Assembly (NCBI GenBank): GCA_015698045.1
Contig: BLAL01000044.1
Location: 1,022,501 to 1,086,500 of the forward strand
Length of the DNA: 64,000 bases
Source: Rhizophagus clarus
Lineage: Eukaryota; Glomeromycota; Glomeromycetes; Glomerales; Glomeraceae
Direction of reading: 5' to 3'
Positions 46,201 to 57,320 of the stretch are shown here, piece after piece. The notes under the pieces are model-generated. The model was not told the origin of the DNA and did no database searches. It worked only from the letters and a program-made list of their open reading frames with translations. The translations under genes were made by a program, and so were the position numbers. Each line of letters starts with the position of its first letter. Positions within the stretch are counted from its first letter, which is position 1.

Positions 46201-47044
46201 TAAAAGTTTAATTTTATATTAGGTTAAAGCATTTGATAATCAATTTCCAAATTTAAGTGGTGATACATTTAAGATCAATTATATAAAATAAAAATTAATA
46301 TAAAAAAAACCAATTTAAGATATTATCTTGTGATCCAATGATCAGATTTTAAAGATCTTTTTTTGTTTTTATAGCTCTCAATGCACTCTTTAAGATAAAA
46401 AAAAGATCATTGAAATAGGATTTGTAGATCTTGAGATATTAGTATTAAATTATTATATAAAATGAAGGTTAATATTAAAAAAATCTATTTAAGACATTAT
46501 CTCATGATCTAGTGATCAGATTTTAAAAATCTTTTTTTTATTTTATAGCTCTTAATGCCCCCTTCAAAACAAAAAAAGGATATTGAAATAGGAATAGTAA
46601 ATAATGAGATAATTGCAAAAAACACTTTTTTTAAATAATAAGTTTATTTGATATATATTTTGACATCTAATAATTATAAAAATCTAAAACACATTACATC
46701 AGATTTAATTCACAAATATGCATTAAATTTAATTATTTTATACTTTTAGTACCAATAAATTTTAAGATAACTTTAAATGTTTAAAAATTTTTAAATTATA
46801 ATAACTTATTTTATATTGATATTAGAAGCATAAAATTGTTACCATTTGATTCATCTTAATAAGACAAATCTAATAATATATATTTTATTCTTTTATAATT
46901 ATTAGATAGTAAAATATTATACAAAATAATTATATACTTTAAAATACCTCTTGGTTATATAACCGTTATATAACAGTTATATATGTTATATAACATGTTA
47001 TATATGTTATATAACATTTTGTTATATAACACGGCACATCTCTA
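43233..47044 (-). mobile_element. hAT transposon inserted in the satellite
   Basis: The left end is TAGAGATGGGCA and the right end, on the minus strand, TAGAGATGTGCC. Perfect 8-bp duplications GTAATAAT lie at 43225-43232 and 47045-47052. Both subterminal zones are arrays of TATATAACGGTTATATAAC-type palindromes (43240-43325 and 46950-47030), candidate transposase-binding sites. Length is 3812 bp. The transposase gene lies on the minus strand. Between it and the right end, two copies of a roughly 175-bp repeat occur (about 46271-46440 and 46446-46610). Confidence 0.93.
44101..46100 (-). pseudogene. hAT transposase, four exons, two apparent single-base frame breaks
   Basis: Exons are 45361-46100, 45045-45295, 44792-44970 and 44101-44715, all with GT..AG introns and closing phases. 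A BED zinc finger opens the protein: the ATG at 46100 gives MTRTLDPIWNHFKKSAE, and the finger Cys pair in TCNFCDTIM lies in the next frame, so one base is off between about 46035 and 46060. The RNase H-like core has YICLTSDGWTN, AAVITDNASNM, LGCFAYNINLLIK and ITRWGSHY. Exon 4 holds YYLDPRYHGQDL and the C-terminal dimerisation domain (DWWNGFQQEVPVLSKFAVKL, then IPASNAASERNWSNFGFI). The frame breaks again at about 44280, after which NRLTNERTFKLVSIYSNLRL continues in another frame. The copy is therefore probably inactive now, though structurally near complete. Confidence 0.88.
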
Positions 47045-48372
47045 GTAATAATCCAAAATATGAAATTAAGTTTGATCTCTCCGTTTTTCTAAATCAAAAA
47101 TAGGAATTTTTGAACATAAAACACGATATGATTAGATTAACCGTATAACTGCACATAATATAGTTGATTCAATATTGAAATCTTGGCCCCTAAATATTTT
47201 CCGCATATATCCTATTAGATTGCGAAATTAACTTCTGTACTGATCCAAAATATGAAATTAAGTTTGATCTCTCTGTTTTTCTAAATCAAAAATAGGAATT
47301 TTTGAACATGACAACACGATATGATTAGATAACCGTATAACTGCACATAATATAGTTGATATATTGAAATCTTGGTCCCTGAATATTTTCCGCATATATC
47401 CTACAGTCATCTGTTTAGATTACGAAATTAGCTTCTTTAATATGCAATATGAAATTAAGTTTGATCTCTCCGTTTTTATAAATCAAAAATAGGAATTTTT
47501 GAACATGAAGACACAATATGATTAGATAACCGTATAACTGCACATAATATAGTTGATTCAATATTGAAATCTTGGACCCTGAATATTTTCCGCATATATC
47601 CTATTAGATTACGAAATTAACTTCTGTAATAATCCAAAATATGAAATTAAGTTTGATCTCTCCGTTTTTCTAAATCAAAAATAGGAATTTTTGAACATGA
47701 AACACGATATGATTAGATTAACTGTATAACTGCACATAATATAGTTGATTCAATATTGAAATCTTGGCCCCTGAATATTTTTCGCATATATCCTATTAGA
47801 TTACGAAATTAACTTCTGTAATAATCCAAAATATGAAATTAAGTTTGATCTCTCCGTTTTTCTAAATCAAAAATAGGAATTTTTGAACATGACAACACGA
47901 TATGATTAGATAACCGTATAACTGCACATAATATAGTTGATATATTGAAATCTTGGTCCCTGAATATTTTCCGCATATATCCTACAGTCATCTGTTTAGA
48001 TTACGAAATTAACTTCTGTAATGATTCAAAATATGAAATTAAGTTTGATCTCTCCGTTTTTTAAAGTCAAAAATAGGAATTTTGAATATGAAGACACGAT
48101 AACCGTATAACTGTACATATAGTTGATTCAATATTGAAATCTTGGACCCTGAATATTTTCTGCATATATCCTATTAGATTATGAAATTAACTTCTGTAAT
48201 GATTCAAAATATGAATTTAAGTTTGATCTCTCCGTTTTTTAAAGTCAAAAATAGGAATTTTGAATATGAAGACACGATATGATTAGAAACTGTACATATA
48301 GTTGATTCAATATCAAAATTCTAGACCCTGAATATTTCTTGTATATAATATCCTACAATCATCTTAACAAGT
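47045..48372. repeat. Right part of about 192-bp satellite array, seven copies
   Basis: TTTGATCTCTC-GTTTTT landmarks occur at 47071, 47263, 47460, 47652, 47844, 48044 and 48222. The steps are 192, 197, 192, 192, 200 and 178. Removing the hAT and one target duplication puts 47071 exactly 192 bp after the landmark at 43059, proving continuity of the array. The last two units are more diverged and shortened. Confidence 0.92.
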
Positions 48373-48389
48373 TCATAACGTTAAAAAAA

Positions 48390-49744
48390 ATGAACAAACG
48401 CAACAAACAAACAAAAGGTATATCTTGGTTTTTATTTATGTAAGAAGTGTCACGTATTAATATTATCATAATAGTTTCTCATGATAAAGTTCGTGAAAAC
48501 ACCCTCCAACAAGAAGAGAAAGAAATAGAGAGGAGGGAGAGTGAAAGAAGAGAAAAAGAAAGAAGAGAAAATGAATTAGAAAGAGAAGGTAAAGAAAGAG
48601 ATGAAAGAGAAACAGAAAGAAGAAAAAATGAATTAGAAAGAGAAGGTAGAGAAAGAGACAAAAGAGAAAAGAAAAGAAGAGAAAAAGAGAGAAGAGAAAG
48701 AGATAGGATGGAAAGAGAGAAAGAAGAAAGAGAAAGAAACGAAGAAAGTGAAAGTGATCAAGATGGTAAACCTTTTTTTTATATATTAATTTTACTCTTT
48801 TACTGTTTACTGTACAATAAATGAATACTGATTTTTTTTTTTACTTATAATGTAATATAAGATATTCCTCTTCAATTTGAGGAGATGACCAACCAACTAC
48901 AAATTTGTAATTGGTTAATCGCTAATCCAGAAATATTAAATTTAGCCAACCAAATGCTTACTGCAAAATCGCAAAATATTGGAGTTTCAAAGACTGCATC
49001 TTATGATAATACCAATAACGTAATATCATATGGAAAAATTTATGATTGGCTAATAGTGCCATTTCAGATAAGGAAACAATTAATAACGTTATATTATTAT
49101 ATATTAATAGGACAATTATAGGCTTTTCGATGAAGAGTTGAAATGTTTATTTTTAAGAAGTCGACACCCTCCACGTTCTGCCTTACAACAACTCGTTTAT
49201 AAAATATTCAACCTTGCATCATTCAAAAAAGAGGCCGAAAAACTGGTGCAAGATGCCAGTAAAAAGTTCACCGATTACTGCAACAAATTCAACGAAGCAA
49301 TCATATTGCTTGTAAAAGACATGCAAGGAACAAATAGGTAATTACTATTTCGTTATTAGTTTAATAATATAACATTATTATTATTCGAGTTTATATTTCT
49401 TACTATTCTAGGGAGTTCTCTGACCATGAGGTCAATGAATATATCTCAGAGGAAGTAGTCGTTAAGAAAATACTACGACGTCAACTTGCCATCGTTGATG
49501 TAAACAAATTAAAAAAAATTAATTTGTTGGAAAAATTAATAGAATTTACGCGTGAAAGCTTCAAGATCCATTGGAAGTCTAAGGACCTTGAAGTCAAGAA
49601 ATTAGATCACATCACTAGGGATATATATATTCTGTCACGAAGCGATCTTGACATCGCTAATAATTTAATGGTATATATTTATTATTTATTCTTCAATTTT
49701 TGCTTATAGTTAATATATTCTAATTTTCTTATTTTTAGTTATAA
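48390..49744 (+). CDS. Predicted coiled-coil protein, unknown function
   Basis: Exons 48390-48417, 48490-48765, 48862-49019, 49111-49337 and 49412-49670 join in frame (316 codons). A final exon with Leu-stop at 49739-49744 follows; alternatively the frame reads on to a stop at 49707-49709. Exon 1 is only 28 nt (MNKRNKQTK plus one base) and lies immediately after the satellite. Exon 2 encodes about 90 residues of almost pure Glu/Arg/Lys/Asn, with 24-residue quasi-repeats (RRENELEREGKERDERE-like), a long charged single helix or coiled coil. Exons 3-5 are normal in composition: NQLQICNWLIANPEILNLAN, LKCLFLRSRHPPRSALQQLV, DASKKFTDYCNKFNEAIILL, LEKLIEFTRESFKIHWKSKD. I do not recognise the fold. 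There is no signal peptide or membrane segment. Clean splicing suggests a living gene. Confidence 0.65.
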
Positions 49745-50134
49745 ATGAATGTAATCCGATTAATAAACAAGCAATAATATTAATAAATATTTATCGTACC
49801 TAAATAACTACTTTAAGCAATAAATTTTAATAAAATTCTTGAGTTTTATTATAACATTATGCATTAAAATTTTTTTTTTAATTTATCGGGCTTTCCATTT
49901 CAGACGAACTATCTTTAAAATCTGAATCATTTCATCCAATATAAGCTGATACTCAAAACTCTAATTTGAAAATGAATTTGTAAACCTATGCATTAAACGC
50001 GTGCGTTGTGCACTGTATTTTGAATTTATTTCCCCGTTATAATGTACAAAAAATTATATATAATCAGACTTATTTTCTTCAGTTCTATCATTTATAACCA
50101 AATTTCTTATCGTATTATAAAAGTCTAATTAACC
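49745..50134. other. Short spacer
   Basis: A+T-rich spacer between the coiled-coil gene and the transposase relic. It holds nothing supportable. Confidence 0.4.
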
Positions 50135-53100
50135 ATGAGAAAACGATATATTTACAACACTACTAAAGAATCAGAACAACGATATCGAATTCGAAATCAT
50201 TTTACTAATAGAACTGCAACGCTTGCACCCTCATCAACCACTGCCTTTAGTCACTCTTACCGGACCAACATACAAATATCACCGCCTTTACTGAAAAATA
50301 ATGATGATATGGAGGTTCAATATGATCATAAAGATGATGATATGATTTCACAATATGAATACGATGATGATGATATAATCTTACAATATGCATTCGATAA
50401 TTTATATAATGAAGAGGAAGAGGAAGAAGAAGGGACAGAAGGAGAAGGAGAAGAGGAAGAAGAGGAAGAGACAGAAGAAGGAGGAGAAGAGGAAGAAGAG
50501 GAAGAGGAAGAAGAGGAAGAGAAAGAAGCAGAAAAGGGAGGTGATGATCATCATCAAATTGTCGATGAAGCACTTGATAAAAATAAAATGCCATCCTATG
50601 ATGGCGATGGAGAATTCGCTCCATATTTTAAAAATTTTACGACTACTTCACTTTTTTGCTGGTTACAAAAGCATAATATCTCTACAAGTGCTTATGAAGA
50701 TCTTGTTGACGTTTTTCATAATTCCAAATTCAATCCAAGCCATGTAGTGAAGAATATTCGAAGATTTCGAGAATGGAGAAAACGTCTTCCTCTTATTTCT
50801 ATATCAGCAAAACCTATCTCCATTTTATCAAAAAAAACTCCTTCAATTTCTAAAGAAATAAAGAATGCATACCAATTTTCTATCAGAGACATTATTTGGT
50901 ATGTCCTTAATAATCCCTCAATACTTAGGTGCATGTACTTTGGTCCTGGAATTGATTCTGAAACAAAATCAGAACATTGGCACGGTACATTGTGGGGAGA
51001 ATCACCACTTTTTGGTGATGATCAAATAAAGATATTAAAAGGTATTTATAATCATATTATCAATTCCCTGTATTGTTACCATCATATTAATTATTTTGTT
51101 TATAATATGATAGTGATATATAAATCTGTTGAGTTTATTTATTATCATTATAATAATGAGCGGCAACTTGGCAGGTTGAGGGCAATTTTAAAAAATACCA
51201 ATAATGAATATTGGCTGAGAATTCAGGAAGTTGTAAGTTATGATAATTTGCCTGAAATTTTTAAAGGAAGAGTTAGGCAAGAACGTTCTATTGCTGGTGA
51301 AGTATGGCTGAAGGATGAGGCATATCAAACGATTGCAATTTCCCAAGTCCTTGAAAAAGCTAATGTAATGATGGTATACCAGCATCAATACGTTCCTGAA
51401 ACCGCATTACGAATTACCGAGATAATATATAGATACCAAAGCCGTTGGCATATTCATGATGTAATATTTTCATATCAACATCCTTCTGACTATATCACAT
51501 TAAGATTACCACCATCATCTTTGCCAGTGTATAAATTGTTTATTGATTTGTATTATGATGATTTTGGTACATATAGAAATGTGTATCATTCATTAGGAGG
51601 CATATACTTGCAATTCGGAAATATGCCCTCTCATGAAAGAAAATTGCTTAAAAACCATTTTGTTCTTGGATTTGTCCCATTTGGTGGCAATTTTAATAAG
51701 TTTATCCAGCCATTTATTTCTGAAATGAAAGAATTTAAACAAGGAAAATTAATGAAAGTAAATGGTCAAGATGCTTGGGTGATAGCTGGTTTGGGTGTTG
51801 TGACCGCTGATTTGCCCCAAGGAAATGATATGACTGGGGTATTAAGACACAATGCCATGAAGGGCTGTCGCACTTGTTCGGTATCTTATAATTTATTAAC
51901 TGATTTTAATCAAGATCTACAAAAAATATTGAGATATCATCACGTTACTGACAATCAATTTAAAGAAATATTACGAGAAAACGGTACATCAGTAAAAAAA
52001 CATCTCGGTTCACAATATGGTCTGAGGCTGCAGCCTAGCATCTTGGATAACTTAAAGAGGGATAGACATTTACAGACTCCGCAGGATGTCTATCATGCAA
52101 CTGCAGGAAAAATTGGACGCCTTCTCAAGTTGACATGTGAATTATTTTCACGGGAAGGTGAAGATGATTTTATAGAAGTTTGGAAGAATTCGAAAAACCA
52201 AAAAAATGGTCTCGTCTACTAAATCTGATTAGTCACCATGCCAGCTTTATGATGTCAGATTATTTCCAACTTGCAATGATAATACCATTTATATTATACT
52301 GTTTTTTGAAAGTAACATTTAAATAGTATTCTTACTATTATACTTCAGCGCGAATTAATTACAGTTTCAAACTTTTGGCATTACATCTGTAAAAATCTGC
52401 CGTAATAATTTTGGCATAGCCATTTTTTTTGATGTAATACGTAATGTTTTAACGATCAAATTTGATTGGATCCCAATCGTTACTAAATTTTTTTTTTTTT
52501 TATTTTATTTTTCGGTTTTTTAAATTTTTTTATCAGTTTTTATAACCAAAATTTTATTATCTTTTTTTTGGTTTTTATAAACAAAATTTATTAGTTTATT
52601 TTATTTCTTTTCCAGTTCTTAGCTGAATTATATATTATATATATATATATATTCGGTTTTAAAACGAAATTTTTTTAAAAAAACTTTTTAAAAGGCGAAT
52701 AATTTTATTAAGACTAAGGAAGAATGGAATTGGAATAAGAACGCCACTTTTGGAATTAGAGTCTCACGAATAAGGTGAGGAACGGGTATGAGGAACGGGC
52801 TTTTTAGGAACTCTAGTGAACTTTGCTAATATTCTTTTATCTTTTTTATTTTGTATCTACCTAGACGCTTTGGATAGTGGATTTTGGATGGTTATGTTAA
52901 TTTGGATTCAGCTTAGCTGTTGAAATTTTCATCATTCTAAAATTTAATTCGCGCAGAAGTATAACAATTATGATATCTTTATTAATTTGCTGGTTTACTA
53001 AATCTTTTTAAAGCCATCAAGTTTAAAAGAAGGCGAAGCAGCAACAATTAAGAAAAATACTGGGACGACCCGAATTGATCTTGTACCAAAGAGTGTTATT

Positions 53101-54136
53101 TCATGCTGAGTACATATTGCTAAGACAATGAAAGCTGTTTTCAGTAGTGAATTCACAACAGGAAGCTATTAAAGCCTGCAAAAATGTCTTCAAGATGAGT
53201 TAATAATACTTCCAAAGGTATATAATACTATTTTGGAAAAGTAATATCCTTAAATATCCTAACAATATTTTTTTTAACAGGTTTTTGCAGATTTTATTAA
53301 TCTGCCAAATTTACATATAAATATGCACCTTTTAATGCATGCTCAAACCTTTGGAACTCTTAATAATACTCAAGTCAGAATTAAGGAAATGGTTCACCGC
53401 ATTTTCAAAGGAATTGTGCCAAGTACAAATTATAAAGATATAGATTTGGACTTAATAAAACGATATAATACTTTCTTTGCAATTCGGCATTTATCTGATG
53501 GTGGAATTGATCCAAGATTTACAAGACCTTGTGCCAGTTTTACAAGTTTAGGTTATTTATTGTCAGACTGGTACCTTACCGAAGACAAATTCTCAAATGA
53601 AGAGCAAATTTCTAATGATGATGATGGTGATGTTTTAAAGGAATTTTATTTCAATTTTCTTATATGCATTTGTAGTAGTATTAACTTTTTTAAAAAATTT
53701 AGTTACATCACCAGTAGAATTTATTTCCAATATATCTTTAAAAAGAGGAATGTCCAAGAAAAATTGGGATAATCTTCTCCAAAATATATTAAATTTCAAA
53801 AGCGAATTGTCAGAATCATACAAAGATATGAGATTAGGCGGCGTTACATTCATATACGGTAATTCAATAAGCTGGTATGAATTTGCATCATATACAATTG
53901 AAGAGGAAAATGGTACCTTTGCAAAAGTGACCTTACACCTTAATGATTTTATTATGATTAATGATGAAGATTTTAACGAATCTTACGCTATCATCAGAGG
54001 AATCTTCAAACATAAAGGTAATAATGAGAAGTATTATGCCTTCATAGTCATAGATTGGTTTGAAGATAATAATCGGGAACATCCAGTATTGGAATGCCCT
54101 CTCTACTACCTTCGAACCATAGAAAGTCAAAGATAG
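50135..54136 (+). pseudogene. Plavaka/CACTA-like transposase relic with C-terminal BAH-like domain
   Basis: A 695-codon frame (50135-52222) opens with an Asp-Asp-rich stretch and a long Glu run (about residues 90-135). It continues with IIWYVLNNPSILRCMYFGPG, SEHWHGTLWGESPLFGDDQI, VYHSLGGIYLQFGNMP, WVIAGLGVVTADLPQGNDM and RHNAMKGCRTCSVS. I associate this order with a large transposase-derived family in glomeromycotan genomes, related to Plavaka/CACTA transposases. A stretch at 51041-51170 looks like a retained intron. At about 52185 the frame slips, and KKWSRLLNLISHHASFMMSD continues in another frame. Further blocks lie at about 53010-53215 (two in-frame stops), 53281-53640 (VFADFINLPNLHINMHLLMH, after an intron) and 53750-54136 (a BAH-like domain, FIMINDEDFNESYAIIRGIF). 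The copy is broken. Confidence 0.65.
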
Positions 54137-56249
54137 AGGAGCATTTTTCCGATCAGTGCAATTGATAGTGTAAATAAAGTACATTTTATTCATAATTGCA
54201 ATCCGGGATGTCAAGATCATTACAATAGTACAAATAAGAGTTGGATCAAAAATAATTATTATTTTAAAGCAATATAATTAATTTTTGTTTATTTTGTACA
54301 ATTTCGTTTGTGATAGTATTTATTCAATATCATGTTTTATATTTTTAAACAAAACGTTATTTTTTTTTATCTACTGATAGTATCAATATAATTATTGCTA
54401 ACGATTCAGTTAGTATAAATAACAATTATAATTTTTTTTTCATTTTTGCAATATTCGCAGTACAAAAAGAAAAATATGGTTGATTGATATTGTGATGACA
54501 TCGAAGCGATGTTTTAATGATATTTGAGATGATACTTAATTACAATTAGTTTTTTTTAATAAAAATGTATGATTTGAACTTTCTAATTCTAAAGTAAAAT
54601 AAAACCCATCTCTTTCCACATTTGCCACATTTGGAAGAACAAGAAGACGAGACCTGCTTATTTAAATATCTGTCAAAACGACCGCAAATCCGTGATGAAG
54701 AAATTAAACCATTACGTGTCACCATCCTGATTGTCCAATCAAGACTGTTATTGTAGCATATAATAGATAAACAAGTTCCGCAAAAAATAAAAATTTCTCT
54801 TCCGTAGTTTACAATCATAAAGACGCATTTTCTTTGATTTACTATTTCTTTTTTGTCTTCAGGAAACTTGTTTCATATTTGTATAGTTTTTACATTATTC
54901 TCTCTAGTCTTTACATTTCTGTCTGAATTCATTACCCATCTCGAGGCAATTCAATTAAGAAACAAATTACATAAGCTCTGACACGTCCTAAGACACGTCA
55001 AGTGGTACGTGCAGAAAGGGCCCAAAAGAACTTTGTTTCTAGGTTATTTAGAAGTGCATGGCTACAACCAAAAAAGAAAACTATCTCCATTTCATCAATG
55101 AAGAACGTAAGTAATTGTTTATGTTAGATTCAAATTTTTTTTTATATATTTTGCTTATTACGAATTTCGGCAATAACACAACTAAAGGTTTGTTATATTC
55201 AGATAAGTCTTAATTTATTCAGGTCACAGTAATCATATTTTTTGCGTTTTGTTTTTGCAAACTTGTCAGATATTATTACAGGGTGTAGCTTCTGATGTTT
55301 ATTGTGAATTAAATTAGGTTTTCTGTTGTCATTATTAATCATAACTTTGTTATACCAAGGCACTGACTAGACTTGAAGCATAACTTGATTTTATTAAACA
55401 ATTCTTTATCTATTATACAGAGAAACGTTGAAAAAAATATAACTACGGTGAAAACTTGAATACCGCACGGACCCTAGCCTGACTAAAATCCTTCTACACG
55501 AAAGTATAGATTAAAGTGACCAAGGATCTTTATATAATATGATTATCAGTCATGGCAAGGTCTCAACGGTCAAATCAAGTTTGTGCATATGGTCATTGAT
55601 GAGTGTTTTAAAACATGTGATTAGTACGTAATTTCTGACCAATCCTTTGTGAAAAAGGCGAAAAAGAAATTGTGATAACGCCACGTAAAATAAGAAAAAT
55701 ATTTGGTCCAGATAGGCAATGAGGTATGTCAAACGCTAATGTATTATGATTAATTGTTACATTGCTTTGTATATGATATTTCTATGATGTCAATGGCAAA
55801 AATAATACTATGTTTAGTTCCACGTGAGTAAGAAGTTGATTAGACGAGAAACGGTCATTGGAGTCAAAAAAAGATGATGAATGATTGTTTCTAATGCCGA
55901 TGTGATATAGCCGATGTGATAGGTAAAATTCCAGGATCATTAATTAGCAAGCTAAAACATTGCGACGATAATTAATATCATTTTCCAAATATTCTTTTTG
56001 GTAGGGCTTTCTTGATTTCTTTGCAGTATATTACTGCAATATCAGATACATTATAGAAGTTTACTATCGATGGTTCCTAAAGTTGTCCTTTCGATTTATT
56101 AGCATCTACCATATATTTTATTCTTCATAATACTTTGTACTTCTTAATATTTTATTTTTCATAATATTTTATTCTTTATAATATTTATTCTTCATAATAA
56201 CATTTATTCTATAGCAAAATGTATTAATTAAACCGTATTACTATCGATT
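54137..56249. other. Repeat-poor spacer with one exon-like piece
   Basis: No gene is called. A plus-strand open piece at about 54975-55107, in frame TRPKTRQVVRAERAQKNFVS and ending ISSMKN before GTAAGTAATT, looks like a former exon, but no partner was found. Confidence 0.4.
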
Positions 56250-57320
56250 TGTCAATACAATACAATTTTTATATTGAAAACAAGATATTGGTACAATATA
56301 GTTTCGACATTTGATAGATATTTTAATTTGAAAATAATATCCTTGCGATGTTGTCTCAGTGTTTGCACAATATAATTTTGATATCGAGCAGACGTTTAAT
56401 ACTTAAAAACTATATTCTTGAGATATTAATTCGATATTGGTACAATGTAGTTTCGACATTGGGTAGATATATTAAATTTGAAATAATGTTTCTGCGATGT
56501 TGTCTCAATGTTCGCACAATATAGGTTTGGTGTCGAGCAGATATTTTAATATTTGAAACAATATTCCTGAGGTGTTGATTTGATGTTGGTATGATGTAGT
56601 TACGACGTTGAGTAGATATTTTAAAAATTAAATAACATTTCTGCGATGTCATTTCAATGTTTGCACAATATAGTTTTGATGTTGAGCAGATATCTTGAGG
56701 TGTTGATTTGATGTTGGTATGATGTAGTTACGACGTTGGGTATCTATTTTAAAATTTAAATAACATTTCTGTGATGTTGTCTCAATGTTTGAACAATATA
56801 GTTTTGATGTCGAGCAAATGTCTTAATATTTGAACAATATTTTTGAGATGTTAATTTAATGTCAGTATGATGTCGTTACGATGTTGGGCAGGTATTTTAA
56901 AATTTAAATAAAATTTCTGCGATGTTATCGTAACATTTGAACAATATAGTTTTGATGTCGAGCAAATGCCTTAATATTTGAACACTATTCTTGAGGTGTT
57001 AATTTGATGTCGATATGATGTAGATTTGACATTGGGTAGGTATTTAAAATTTGAAACAATAGTTTTGAGATGTCGATTTGATGTTAGTACAATATAGTTT
57101 TAAGATCAAACTAATATTTTTTAAACTTTTAATGATATCACTATGATGCCATTAATATATTGAATCGTGTGTTGATTTGATGTTGATTTGATGCCGTCAC
57201 AAATCAACATCGAATCAACATCGAATCAGCATATTTAAGTTCAAACTTAACTATGTTGATTCGATTTTCAATTACGATATCGTGAATATCTCAAATCAAT
57301 ATCGAATCGACGTCGCCTTA
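56250..57320. repeat. Degenerate GATGTTG/TCGATAT minisatellite
   Basis: About seven diverged units of roughly 120-165 bp, with recurring words TTTCTGCGATGTTGTCTCAA, TTTGCACAATATAGTTTTGA, GAGCAGATATTTTAATATTT and TTGATTTGATGTTGGTA. The right end (57170-57310) turns into inverted ATCGAATCAACAT/ATGTTGATTCGAT words. It resembles the block at 33.2-33.8 kb in word usage. Confidence 0.65.

Noticed and set aside
43233..47044. Reading the satellite-embedded element as a host BED-finger gene
   Set aside because: Terminal inverted repeats and the perfect 8-bp duplication show that it is a hAT transposon.
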